From Paludibacteraceae bacterium (GTDB lineage: Bacteria; Bacteroidota; Bacteroidia; Bacteroidales; Paludibacteraceae): 64,000 nucleotides of DNA. Each line of letters opens with the position of its first letter. Positions within the stretch are counted from its first letter, which is position 1. This document shows positions 29,893 to 38,068 of this stretch, in pieces. Under the pieces are notes generated by a model. It was not told the origin of the DNA, did no database searches, and worked only from the letters and a program-made list of their open reading frames with translations. The stretch lies in assembly GCA_016283095.1 (NCBI GenBank), contig JAEEMG010000002.1, positions 22,873 through 86,872 of the forward strand. The letters are read 5' to 3'. The position numbers were made by a program, and so were the translations under genes.

Positions 29893-30891
29893 TTATTCAT
29901 AGAATGTCTTAGTAAAAGGCACATAACGAGTCTGCCCCAACACCTTTTTCTTCCAGAACGCAGTAAGGAATCCAGCACCATAGCCAAACAGCTGTATGAA
30001 ACTGGTGCCGATGCTTAGCAACGCGACGTGGATGGATTTCGTCGTCGCCAATGAATGAAGGAAAATCAACGCAAGATAACAAGGCACCACAAGAGCGAAT
30101 CCCCACCATACGAATATGCCTAGAAGAATGCTGACAGGCACAGCCAACGTGAATGCGGCAGGAAGCATGTGAACCAGTTTCATGGCTCCTTTGTGACGTT
30201 CAGATAGGGCGATACGTGCAGTGCCCGAGCAGAACACCTGTTTGAAGAACGACTTGAATGTGTTGCGACGCTTGTGAAACACAAATGCATCAGGCACGAG
30301 CCCCACAGTGCAACCGCTCTCCACCACTCTCATGCTGAAATCCACGTCTTCACCATAACGCATATCCGCATAGCCATTGATATTATCAAAGACGCTGCGA
30401 CGCACACCGAGGTTGAAACTGCGTGGATAGAACTTATCCATCTTCTTCTTTCCTCCACGGATACCTCCCGTCGTCAGGATTGAAGTCATCGAATACGAAA
30501 TCGCCTTTTGGATAGGAGTAAAATCCTCATGCTCACGGTCGGGACCTCCGAAACAGTCTAGAGGCTCTTTCTCCAAGTGAGCCATCAGACTCTCAAAATA
30601 AGTGTCGGGAAGAATCGCGTCTGAATCAAAGAAAATAAGATACTCGCCAGTAGCCAGTTTGGCACCAGTGTTACGAGCTCCACCCGGACCCGTATTATCC
30701 TGATAATGGTAAACGATATTTAGACGATCGGCAAAAGCGGCCACCTCGTTTTCGCATCTCTTTTTTGATCCATCCTCCACAATAATCACCTCAACATCAC
30801 ACTGAACAGTCTGCCTTGTGAGCGACTCCAACAGTTCAACCACCTCATCGGGACGATTGTAGACAGGTATTATGACTGAAAATTTACTCAT
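29893..30891 (-). CDS. Family 2 glycosyltransferase with C-terminal membrane helices
   Basis: 332 residues. A GT-A domain has FSVIIPVYNRPDEVVELLES at the start, EDGS for nucleotide-sugar binding and FFDSDA as the metal-binding DxD-type motif. GEDVDFSMRVVESG is the acceptor-side ED motif. From residue 235 there are two or three membrane helices. It probably makes a polysaccharide or glycolipid at the inner membrane; the sugar is unknown. It is monocistronic with a -7 match upstream. Confidence 0.88.
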   Translation of the reverse strand: MSKFSVIIPVYNRPDEVVELLESLTRQTVQCDVEVIIVEDGSKKRCENEVAAFADRLNIVYHYQDNTGPGGARNTGAKLATGEYLIFFDSDAILPDTYFESLMAHLEKEPLDCFGGPDREHEDFTPIQKAISYSMTSILTTGGIRGGKKKMDKFYPRSFNLGVRRSVFDNINGYADMRYGEDVDFSMRVVESGCTVGLVPDAFVFHKRRNTFKSFFKQVFCSGTARIALSERHKGAMKLVHMLPAAFTLAVPVSILLGIFVWWGFALVVPCYLALIFLHSLATTKSIHVALLSIGTSFIQLFGYGAGFLTAFWKKKVLGQTRYVPFTKTFYE

Positions 30892-30915
30892 ATTCTATAT
30901 TGTATTCCGTAGACG

Positions 30916-30923
30916 CAAAAATA
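30916..30923 (-). promoter_or_regulatory. -7 element before the family 2 glycosyltransferase
   Basis: Minus-strand TATTTTTG at 30923-30916, 25 bp upstream of the ATG. No clear -33 TTTG was seen. Confidence 0.4.
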
Positions 30924-31032
30924 CTATATTTTATTGGAATAATTCGTAACAATGTCAAATTGTAGGGATATTAACAAGCTATTTAAGCTTAATTAAAATA
31001 TTTAGCCATAAAGTTTACTCTGCTATAAAAAC

Positions 31033-31092
31033 CAGGATTATTAAGGTCGGAACGCCCTAATCTCACCTCAAGTGCGAGCCGTAGGCGAACAC
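31033..31092 (-). repeat. Dispersed palindromic repeat, copy B (short)
   Basis: Only the core is present, in reverse orientation to copy A: AGGATTATTAAGG, palindrome TTAAGGTCGGAACGCCCTAA (31041-31060) and the 21-nt palindrome GTGCGAGCC...GGCGAACAC (31072-31092). It fills the middle of a 329-bp region with no gene. Confidence 0.7.
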
Positions 31093-31184
31093 ATTGAAAC
31101 AAAGGGGAACGATCTACCTCTACATTTTATCCAATACTATCGTGCAAAAAACATGAATCTGTTAAAATATTCGGATTGATTTTA

Positions 31185-31192
31185 TATCTTTG
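31185..31192 (+). promoter_or_regulatory. -7 element before the secreted helical protein
   Basis: TATCTTTG at 31185-31192 matches TAnnTTTG and lies 28 bp before the ATG at 31221. The in-frame ATG at 31176 is upstream of it and so is not used. Confidence 0.5.
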
Positions 31193-31220
31193 GGCTAAAT
31201 CTATTAAAGATAAGATATTC

Positions 31221-31820
31221 ATGAGACTACGTCTATTTCATTTCATCATATTTTTCGGCTGTACTTGCGGCCAGATAAGTTACGCTGCTGAGACAGAAAC
31301 TGCTGTTTCTCAATCAACAGAGCAAAAATATTCCGCCACATTCGGAGAAAGCACCGTCTACTTCACCACACAAAACGCCCAAGAGCAGTTTGTCAAAATG
31401 ACGAAAAAATACAGAGCATACCAGCAGTATGCAGAAAACATTTCTGTCAACTTGATGAATACTCTTAAGGAGACGCGTACTGAATTAGAGCAGGCCAAAG
31501 AGGCTGCAACAAACGACAAAGGCTGCAACACACAAAGAGCCACTTCGTATCTGACAAAGTTGAAGAACCAGCTGAAGGATATGTTTGAAGCATCCGAAAA
31601 CATGCGTAAAGCTTACGATTATGTGTCGCAAGTAGAAGTCGCAATAAGTGGCATGAACATCTCAAATGATGATACAGGAGAAAGAAACCGTTACTGGGAA
31701 GAGTGCAAAGATGCCTTCAACAATTGTATAGATGCTATCAAAGATGCCCGCAACGAGGTCAATCTAAAAAGAGATGAATATTTTGTTCAGATAAACAACA
31801 TCATAGAGAGCAAGAAATAA
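31221..31820 (+). CDS. Secreted helical protein of unknown function
   Basis: 199 residues from MRLRLFHFIIFFGCTCGQIS, a signal peptide with cleavage near YAA. The mature protein is charged and predicted largely helical or coiled (RTELEQAKEAATNDKGC, then DMFEASENMRKAYDYVSQVE). No family was recognised. An upstream in-frame ATG at 31176 is rejected because a -7 element lies between. A strong terminator follows at 31838. Confidence 0.65.
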   Translation: MRLRLFHFIIFFGCTCGQISYAAETETAVSQSTEQKYSATFGESTVYFTTQNAQEQFVKMTKKYRAYQQYAENISVNLMNTLKETRTELEQAKEAATNDKGCNTQRATSYLTKLKNQLKDMFEASENMRKAYDYVSQVEVAISGMNISNDDTGERNRYWEECKDAFNNCIDAIKDARNEVNLKRDEYFVQINNIIESKK

Positions 31821-31837
31821 TCAATACGTCATATCAC

Positions 31838-31878
31838 AATGTAGAGACACCGCAACGCGATGTCTCTACATTTTTTTT
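31838..31878 (+). terminator. Terminator with GTAGAGACA stem
   Basis: AATGTAGAGACA (31838-31849) pairs perfectly with TGTCTCTACATT (31861-31872), then eight T. It is 18 bp past the stop codon. The GTAGAGAC word recurs in hairpins at 33013 and 63414. Confidence 0.88.
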
Positions 31879-31925
31879 AATGCCAATCACGTCGATAGGC
31901 ATTTATTTTTTTCTGAAATTCAAAA

Positions 31926-32894
31926 TCAGTTCTCTAACAAGGTGTTCACAACATCCTTTGGAATCTCCATAAATTCAGCAATTTCCGAAATACTTCGTCC
32001 TTTTTTCTGAAGTTTACGAGCCATAGAAGCAAGCTGTTTCTTCTGTTCCGCCAATTGTTCTTTCTGTTCCGCCAATTGTTCTTTCTGTTCCGCCAATTGT
32101 TCAGCCTGCATTCTTATTGTCAGATCCTTATTCTTCAATTCACCCAAGATTTCATCCTCCAGTTGCATTGTCCGTCGAATATCTGAATCACAGGCAGCAC
32201 CTTTTAAAGTACGTATCACCTCCTGCATCTCTTCGTCACCAGAATACCGATCTTCATCAATAGAAAGAAAATGTCTGTCACTTGTTTGCTTCGACTGGTT
32301 TATTACCTGTAGCAATTCTTCAGCACGGTTTCTGATATGGTCATTTGGCAAAAGCGGCACCTGTACTATTATACTGTCATGAGTCAATGATTCAGCAAAT
32401 GGATCCAAGACATCGAGTTTTTTACCATTATAATCACGATATTCTCGGCTAATATAGCAGACACACTCATTTATCACATCCAACTTGTGACCAAGGATAT
32501 ATACAGAAATCATCGGATCTGCAGCCTCCCTGACTGTATCGTATTTCACTGGATGCACCATGTTAGGATTACAATAGTGAGTGCCTGTGTATTGGCGGAA
32601 ACGCAATATCTCACTCGGCAGATATACCTTCTGCAATTCTATCGTGATCACACTCTCCTTCACTTCCACTTTTCCATCTGGAAGCGTAATTTCCTCACTG
32701 ACAGTGGCTCCAAAATCTATACGACAAATTGAAAGATCATCCGAGACAGGAAGATTATATTCATTGTTCAACTGTACAACCTTGACCACATTCTTCTTCA
32801 ACAAGGCTGACAATAAAATCTTAGCCACTTTTTCATTGGCTATCATGTACTTGAATACCGAATCGTATATCGGATTTGCTATTAATGTTGACAT
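31926..32894 (-). CDS. Rpn/PD-(D/E)XK nuclease family protein (transposase-like)
   Basis: 322 residues from MSTLIANPIYDSVFKYMIAN, the standard opening of this family (NPxYDxVFKYLM). The nuclease-like fold covers residues 1-170: DFGATV...ITIELQK supplies the acidic residue and ExQ. The C-terminal part has three tandem LAEQKEQ heptads then a short helical domain, ISEIAEFMEIPKDVVNTLLE. The start at 32894, not 32918, is fixed by a promoter at 32916-32946. Family members are linked to recombination; the role here is unknown. Confidence 0.85.
   Translation of the reverse strand: MSTLIANPIYDSVFKYMIANEKVAKILLSALLKKNVVKVVQLNNEYNLPVSDDLSICRIDFGATVSEEITLPDGKVEVKESVITIELQKVYLPSEILRFRQYTGTHYCNPNMVHPVKYDTVREAADPMISVYILGHKLDVINECVCYISREYRDYNGKKLDVLDPFAESLTHDSIIVQVPLLPNDHIRNRAEELLQVINQSKQTSDRHFLSIDEDRYSGDEEMQEVIRTLKGAACDSDIRRTMQLEDEILGELKNKDLTIRMQAEQLAEQKEQLAEQKEQLAEQKKQLASMARKLQKKGRSISEIAEFMEIPKDVVNTLLEN
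32037..32099 (-). repeat. 21-bp minisatellite inside the Rpn-like gene
   Basis: Three head-to-tail 21-bp units (32037-32057, 32058-32078, 32079-32099) with ending TTCCGCCAATTG. The last two are identical and the first differs at its 5' end. They encode seven-residue LAEQKEQ repeats, so gain or loss of a unit keeps the frame and lengthens a coiled coil. Confidence 0.9.
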
Positions 32895-32915
32895 AATCCT
32901 ATTTTTTTGTTTTTG

Positions 32916-32946
32916 CAAAGATAATGTTTTTTCAATTATCTACAAA
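32916..32946 (-). promoter_or_regulatory. Promoter of the Rpn-like gene
   Basis: Minus-strand TTTG (32946-32943), exactly 19 nt, TATCTTTG (32923-32916). The predicted start near 32910 is downstream of the ATG at 32918, which rules that ATG out. Confidence 0.75.
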
Positions 32947-33012
32947 TTCACGACGCATATCAAAAATTGTTTAAGTGGCAAAAAAATAAGGGTAGACTCA
33001 AGGCAAAAATAA

Positions 33013-33035
33013 GGGGTAGACGCGAGGTCTACCCC
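33013..33035. other. Perfect hairpin GGGGTAGAC / GTCTACCCC
   Basis: A 9-bp perfect stem with loop GCGAG and no T-run. A degenerate half copy (AGGGTAGACTCAAGGC) lies just before it at 32988-33003. It sits 9 bp past the LD-carboxypeptidase stop and may end or stabilise that transcript. Confidence 0.6.
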
Positions 33036-33043
33036 TACGGATA

Positions 33044-33982
33044 TTATTTCTTTGTTTTGAATGTCAATGCATTGGCTGCGATTGTCGCCACAGAACCATT
33101 TATTATAGGAAGGTTTCTGTCGACATGACCGAACGGGATATCAAACAGGATTGGGAAATCATAACCCTTGGTCACATTGAAGATCAGGTCTTCGATACTT
33201 CCAAACGAGCTGTCGATATCGGTGTCTGTGAACTTTCCTACCACCAAACCTTTGATGCGTCCGAACACTCCACTCATACGCAGGTTCTGCATCATTCGGT
33301 CGATCGAATACATTCTTTCGCCGATGTCTTCTATATATAGGATACCGCTTTGCTTTGTGATATCTAGTTCCGTACCACGAAGAGCGTAAATCAGACTCAA
33401 ATTTCCACCAAACAATCGTCCTTTCACCTTATCCCTTGCCACACGGCTACGCTGATTATAAGAGAAATATGTCTGGCGACGGCGGACTCCCGTCAGAATA
33501 TTCAATAATTCTTCCACTGATTCCGCAACCTCAGGGTTTTCCGCATCTTTCTTATCTAATGTGGCATCATAACCTACAAATGCTTTCGCCATCTGTCCGT
33601 GAACAGAGCAGCATTTAGCCTTAGTCAGCAACGCTGCATGTAGAGCTGTGATGTCACTGAATCCCACAACAAACTTAGGGTTCTCTACAAACTTAGAGAA
33701 ATCAAGGCGGTCAACAATACGAGTAAGACCATATCCACCACGACCGCAGAGAATCACTCGCGTCTGAGGATCATCAAGTGCCGACTGCAAATCCGCTAGT
33801 CTTTCCTCATCTGTCGCCGAAAAACGATGATGTTTACCTTTGGCATGCTCCGCGATCTTTACAGAGTAGCCCAACCGACGAATGGCAGCTGCCGCCTGCT
33901 CAATCACTTCGCCGTCTATAGCTCCACTTGGAGAAACAATAGTGACCAAATCACCTTGTTGCAGAAATTCTGGAAATATCAT
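33044..33982 (-). CDS. Muramoyltetrapeptide (LD-)carboxypeptidase, S66 family
   Basis: 312 residues from MIFPEFLQQGDLVTIVSPSG. The nucleophile is Ser109 in VGFSDITALHAAL; other landmarks are CGRGGYGLTR and VHGQMA. The enzyme removes the terminal D-Ala from murein tetrapeptides during recycling. An in-frame extension of 62 codons reads antisense-like residues and is rejected. The ATG overlaps the TGA of the DUF2062 gene as ATGA, so translation is coupled. It is the last gene of the operon that starts at 44142 or 39516. Confidence 0.9.
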   Translation of the reverse strand: MIFPEFLQQGDLVTIVSPSGAIDGEVIEQAAAAIRRLGYSVKIAEHAKGKHHRFSATDEERLADLQSALDDPQTRVILCGRGGYGLTRIVDRLDFSKFVENPKFVVGFSDITALHAALLTKAKCCSVHGQMAKAFVGYDATLDKKDAENPEVAESVEELLNILTGVRRRQTYFSYNQRSRVARDKVKGRLFGGNLSLIYALRGTELDITKQSGILYIEDIGERMYSIDRMMQNLRMSGVFGRIKGLVVGKFTDTDIDSSFGSIEDLIFNVTKGYDFPILFDIPFGHVDRNLPIINGSVATIAANALTFKTKK

Positions 33983-34464
33983 TGTTGTTGTGTTTTTCTT
34001 CGGAGCAAATGTAATAATAAAAAACTGATTATGTATGCAATAACAGCAGAAATTATTGCTAATATTATCGCTCCCACAAAATAACACTTTCCACTTGCAA
34101 GCATAATTTCCAATGAGATACCGTCCATTGAAATCGACGGAACATCGTCGAATATCAGACTTCCACACAGATATGAACCATACAAAATCCCGACTATCAT
34201 CGGAGGCAAGGATATGTTAGACGTTGCTAAAACCACCAGTCTGTTTAAACCAAAAAATTGAGCTATCGCGACACCAACCATCATCTGGAATCCCCATATC
34301 GGAAGTATTCCGACAAGCACACCGACAGCTATCGCAGCCGCCACTTTTTCATTGCTCTCATGCTTGATATCAAAATCCGACGTGAGGAATTTCTTCAGTC
34401 GCTGCTTCCACGTCAACTTCTGAGTCGTCTCCTGATTGCTATTCTGATCATTTTCCGCACACAT
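33979..34464 (-). CDS. DUF2062 family membrane protein
   Basis: 161 residues. A charged N-terminus (QRLKKFLTSDFDIKHESNEK) precedes three hydrophobic segments with the DUF2062 pattern AVGVLVGILPIWGFQMMVGV. These proteins often accompany family 2 glycosyltransferases, sometimes fused to them. Here it overlaps the glycosyltransferase by 17 bp and the carboxypeptidase by 4 bp. Function unknown. Confidence 0.85.
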   Translation of the reverse strand: MCAENDQNSNQETTQKLTWKQRLKKFLTSDFDIKHESNEKVAAAIAVGVLVGILPIWGFQMMVGVAIAQFFGLNRLVVLATSNISLPPMIVGILYGSYLCGSLIFDDVPSISMDGISLEIMLASGKCYFVGAIILAIISAVIAYIISFLLLHLLRRKTQQQ

Positions 34465-35188
34465 ATCTAAACAGTTTTTTAGGCCAATAGTAGAACAATG
34501 CTCCCGTACATAGTACAGTGTTCATGACAGATATTCTTGAGAAATCTGCGAATGGACGGAAATGTGTGACTCGCTCGCCGACAGGTGCATAATAGACTTT
34601 GATCGGGGCAGTCTGGATATCCACGTCAGCCCAACATAATCTCACAAGCATCTCCAACTCTGCTTCATAACGGCTCGAGAAAATATGTCTTTTCACAATC
34701 TCCTTCAACGGATAGACGCGGAATCCACATTGAGTGTCAGGAAGTTCCCTTCCCGTCTCCACCTTAAACCAGAAATTCGAGAATTTGTTTGCGAAGGTAT
34801 TTTTCGACGGCATGTTCTCCTGCGTAGTGATATTTCTCACTCCACACACCAATGTCGGTTTCTCGTCCGACACTTTTGCTATCAAAACAGGGATATCATC
34901 AGCGAAGTGTTGTCCATCAGCGTCTAAAGCCACAGCATAATCATAGCCATCAGCATAAGCTTCCGCAAAACCTGTGGTCAGAGCCTTACCTTTGCCGCTA
35001 TTCACAGACAAAGTGAGGATTTTTATTCCGTCTTCCTGACTGCTTAATTCCGACAAAACAGATTTTGTCTCTTCATCACTGCCATCATCCACAACATAGA
35101 CTCTATCAACAAACTGTGTCACAGATTTTGCAACTTCACTGATTGTCTTGGAGTTGTTGTATATTGGGATTACAGCACAATATCGCAT
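34448..35188 (-). CDS. Family 2 glycosyltransferase, DPM-synthase-like
   Basis: 246 residues. The GT-A fold has YCAVIPIYNNSKTISEVAKS, VYVVDDGSDEETK and ALDADGQHFADD as the DxD-type motif, then QCGFRVYPLKEI. The NSGKGKALTTGF stretch is typical of dolichyl-phosphate-mannose-synthase-like enzymes found in aryl-polyene and flexirubin loci. The sugar or acyl acceptor is unknown. It is in a tight operon with DUF2062 and the LolA/lipoprotein pair. Confidence 0.87.
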   Translation of the reverse strand: MRYCAVIPIYNNSKTISEVAKSVTQFVDRVYVVDDGSDEETKSVLSELSSQEDGIKILTLSVNSGKGKALTTGFAEAYADGYDYAVALDADGQHFADDIPVLIAKVSDEKPTLVCGVRNITTQENMPSKNTFANKFSNFWFKVETGRELPDTQCGFRVYPLKEIVKRHIFSSRYEAELEMLVRLCWADVDIQTAPIKVYYAPVGERVTHFRPFADFSRISVMNTVLCTGALFYYWPKKLFRYVCGK

Positions 35189-35198
35189 AGACTATATA

Positions 35199-35825
35199 TT
35201 ACTGATATAGAGTGATTTCCAAACCTAATCGAGGATGTGATATGAGGATTGCCTCATCTGAGTAAGAAAATTCAGCTCGTAATGGACCTCCAGAAAGACT
35301 GACATGATTAAGTCTTCTGGTATCATTGTCGATCACGTAGCGTGCCTTACCAGTGGCCGTACGAATTTTGTAGCCAAGCTTTGTTTTTGCCGGCTCTTTA
35401 TATTTTTTCGCTTTGAATGTGGAATTTACGTTGCGGGTAAACAACGTAACAAGATCTTTTTTCAGAATATGTTTGATTATAGGGCGGTCGAGCTGCTCCA
35501 TACACGAATTGACATCAAAACCACGATCTTTGATAGTGAAGTCGAACAGTGTCATTCCCATGAACGCAGTGCATACGACGTGAATACTCTCGTTGTCCTC
35601 CATCGTCGCAACCATGAAGCCGTTCATACTCAACTCCTTATAAGTCAGTGTCATATTATACATGACACTCTCTCCGCTTTGAGACAGAAGCGGATAAAGG
35701 TCATTACGGTTGTATACGCCTGATCCTGCTGTCTGCATAGCAGAAAAGTGTTTGTCCGAGCATCCGCTTAGAGAGAGGATGCACGCACAAACACATAAAA
35801 AATACTTTTGAACTCTTTTAATCAC
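35199..35825 (-). CDS. DUF3261-like lipoprotein
   Basis: 208 residues. Signal peptide with lipobox LSGC (Cys22). The mature part is beta-rich, predicted as a small open barrel, and ends PRLGLEITLYQ. The position next to LolA-like, ketosynthase and glycosyltransferase genes matches the DUF3261 lipoproteins of aryl-polyene loci, which are thought to act as LolB-like acceptors. The family assignment rests mostly on context. Confidence 0.6.
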   Translation of the reverse strand: MIKRVQKYFLCVCACILSLSGCSDKHFSAMQTAGSGVYNRNDLYPLLSQSGESVMYNMTLTYKELSMNGFMVATMEDNESIHVVCTAFMGMTLFDFTIKDRGFDVNSCMEQLDRPIIKHILKKDLVTLFTRNVNSTFKAKKYKEPAKTKLGYKIRTATGKARYVIDNDTRRLNHVSLSGGPLRAEFSYSDEAILISHPRLGLEITLYQ

Positions 35826-35831
35826 CGTACT

Positions 35832-36494
35832 TTACTGTACTTTAAAAACCGAATCATCAATTGCGGTATTACGCTTCATGTTGGTGAATGTAAACTGCAT
35901 GTAGTCACTTTCTTTGTTAGCTTTTGGTTTGTCCACCATCTTGAAGCTCACAATTGTGTAATCTGCCTTTGTCACTACAACCTCCATATGGTCTGCACGA
36001 GAACCTGCCTTTGGAGTGACATACACAAGATACTGAGAATCATTCTCATACAAATCAAGTTTGATGTCCTTAGAATTTGTAGGAAGCTGACCTGACAAAC
36101 AATCTGACATCATCTTTTTCAAGTTTGCAATAACCGGATTTGAATTCGCATCCATCACTGTTGGACGTCCACCGCTCACCATCTTGATTTTTGAACCGTT
36201 AACAATGATCTGTGACGGCATAGGCTTCTTGTAATCCAAAGATAGCTTGTCATCCTTCTTGAAACAGAACTCTCCTGACGATACGATATCCTTTGTCATA
36301 CCAGAAATATGCTTTGTCTGAACGAAATCACTTCTCAATGTTGTCATCGACTTAGCAGTTGAAAGCATCTCGTTTCTGAATTTTTCCATAGAAGAAGAAG
36401 CCTTGAAACCAGCAGGAACCTCTGCAAACACAGAGCCTACAGACATCATCATGGCAATAACGCCAACTGTGATATTTCTAAATAAATTCTTCAT
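35832..36494 (-). CDS. LolA-like outer-membrane carrier protein
   Basis: 220 residues. The signal peptide is cut near SVFA. The mature protein has the LolA half-barrel pattern: TTLRSDFVQTKHISGMTKDI, GEFCFKKDDKLSLDYKKPMP and a C-terminal DDSVF. It probably ferries a lipid product across the periplasm. Placed in this cluster, the cargo may be the ketosynthase product rather than lipoproteins; that is inference. Confidence 0.85.
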   Translation of the reverse strand: MKNLFRNITVGVIAMMMSVGSVFAEVPAGFKASSSMEKFRNEMLSTAKSMTTLRSDFVQTKHISGMTKDIVSSGEFCFKKDDKLSLDYKKPMPSQIIVNGSKIKMVSGGRPTVMDANSNPVIANLKKMMSDCLSGQLPTNSKDIKLDLYENDSQYLVYVTPKAGSRADHMEVVVTKADYTIVSFKMVDKPKANKESDYMQFTFTNMKRNTAIDDSVFKVQ

Positions 36495-36509
36495 GTTTTT
36501 CTATTTAAT

Positions 36510-37226
36510 TTAAAATTGCCCTTTCTTTTTATTCCTCAGACGGTCCATCATCTCTTCCAACGGTACAACTCTATATCCGTTGGCGTAGAGCCAGTCTAAA
36601 ATCGTCTCCAAAGCTTCCGGTGTGTGTGGCATCCTATCATGCAACAGCACCAAAGAACCTGGTTTGATTTTGGAAATCACTCGTCTGCTGACCTCTTCCG
36701 CGTTTTTTGCCGATGTATCAAATGGCCTTACATTCCATCCGATGACATCAAACTTGAATTTCTTCAATGCGATAGCCAGCATCGGGTTGGTGACTCCCAA
36801 CGGAGGTCGGAAAAAACGGGGCTCATATCCTGCATATTTTTTTATCTCTGCCTGACATTGCTCTATCTCTTTCCTCATCCTCGAGGGCAAAAGTAGGGAA
36901 AAATTATCGTTGTGATGAAAAGAATGATTGCCTAATGTGTGGCCAAATGTTATAATTTGTTTAAAAACCGTACAATTTGGCTCAATTTTTCTTCCAATAC
37001 AGAAAAATGTAGCCTTGACATCATACCTTTTCAATATTTCCAACACTTTTTCAGTAGTGCCCGATTCAGGACCATCATCAAACGTCAAAGATACTACTTT
37101 TTCATCACAATTCTTGATTCCACAAAATGTTTTTACATAAATCCCCGACGATATGTCGGCAGCGGACCAAACCAAAAATGCAAGAATCAATATTATTATG
37201 ACAACATAAATCATCACCGTCAGCAT
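36510..37226 (-). CDS. Polysaccharide deacetylase family protein
   Basis: 238 residues. One N-terminal membrane helix (TVMIYVVIIILILAFLVWSA) is followed by a NodB domain: VVSLTFDDGPESG (metal Asp and catalytic Asp), GNHSFHH (the two metal His), FFRPPLG and LLHDR. It should be an active zinc-dependent de-N-acetylase or amidase facing the periplasm. It overlaps the upstream ketosynthase-like gene by 7 bp. Confidence 0.9.
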   Translation of the reverse strand: MLTVMIYVVIIILILAFLVWSAADISSGIYVKTFCGIKNCDEKVVSLTFDDGPESGTTEKVLEILKRYDVKATFFCIGRKIEPNCTVFKQIITFGHTLGNHSFHHNDNFSLLLPSRMRKEIEQCQAEIKKYAGYEPRFFRPPLGVTNPMLAIALKKFKFDVIGWNVRPFDTSAKNAEEVSRRVISKIKPGSLVLLHDRMPHTPEALETILDWLYANGYRVVPLEEMMDRLRNKKKGQF

Positions 37227-38068
37227 TTTTTCAATACAATCACGCTTATCTCATGTCCGTATCTGTGCTCTATGGCGACGTGAGTCTTCCCATCAAACAT
37301 GCAGAATTCCAACATCCGTGCCGCCATTGCCACACCAAAAGCTGATGCTGTGGCATACTCACCACACCATCTCTTATAATCAAGTATCTCAACATCCGCT
37401 GTCGAGATATGCAACTCAGCCAACGCTGTCTGCACATCTACACCACATTTTGAATAGACTATCTCTGCCAACGCTCCCGTCTTTTCAGAAGAAAGAATCA
37501 TGGCAGTCGAGCCTTCACCATATTCTCCAGAAGCCGACAGATTGAATTTTCTCAAAACTGATTCCGACAATTCCGTCTTCTCATCCGATGATACATATAA
37601 TATATTATCAGCATCTCCTGAGAGTTTCACCTGTGCGTATCTGAGAGCGTTTGCGACAGTGTCACCACGATTCACAAACGTGATATTTGGTATATGCGTA
37701 GATTTCAATTGTGCGATATTGCCAGCCAAAGTGTTGAACGTGCTCTGGATAAAGGCGGTCGGGTTACCAAGCGTCTCACCACTCGTATAAATAGTGTCGA
37801 GCATCTTTTCTGTGTCCGATATTGATCCGAGCGACGTTGCGGTGAGCATCATATCCACATCTGTGTCTACAAGACATTTCATCGCGACATACGTGCCCAT
37901 CTTCAGCATTCTGTTCATTCGTCTGCGTAAATTGGCATTAACAATCACCTCCTTATAGTCTGGTTCTACAGCATTGAAGGAATTGGCGGCGAATGAATTC
38001 AGATTCAAATTTTCTCCTAAATCACCAATTGGAGAGACAGTGGACACTTTTTTTATATAGCAACTCAT
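37220..38068 (-). CDS. Ketosynthase-like protein without catalytic residues (chain-length-factor type)
   Basis: 282 residues, shorter than a real ketosynthase. It keeps thiolase-fold landmarks (MLTATSLGSISDTEKMLDTI, GNPTAFIQSTFNTLAGNIAQ, GEGSTAMILSSEK) but has no Cys in the nucleophile loop and lacks the two active-site His contexts. It resembles the chain-length-factor or partner subunit paired with ketosynthases in aryl-polyene loci. Its ATG overlaps the stop of the catalytic ketosynthase gene as ATGA, which fits a heterodimer. Confidence 0.8.
   Translation of the reverse strand: MSCYIKKVSTVSPIGDLGENLNLNSFAANSFNAVEPDYKEVIVNANLRRRMNRMLKMGTYVAMKCLVDTDVDMMLTATSLGSISDTEKMLDTIYTSGETLGNPTAFIQSTFNTLAGNIAQLKSTHIPNITFVNRGDTVANALRYAQVKLSGDADNILYVSSDEKTELSESVLRKFNLSASGEYGEGSTAMILSSEKTGALAEIVYSKCGVDVQTALAELHISTADVEILDYKRWCGEYATASAFGVAMAARMLEFCMFDGKTHVAIEHRYGHEISVIVLKKC

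Noticed and set aside
31926..32894. Insertion sequence around the Rpn-like protein
   Set aside because: The family is called transposase-like, but no terminal inverted repeats or target duplication were found around the gene.
33983..34168. 62-codon N-terminal extension of the LD-carboxypeptidase
   Set aside because: It overlaps the DUF2062 gene in another frame. The ATG at 33982 forms ATGA with the upstream stop and gives the normal family N-terminus.
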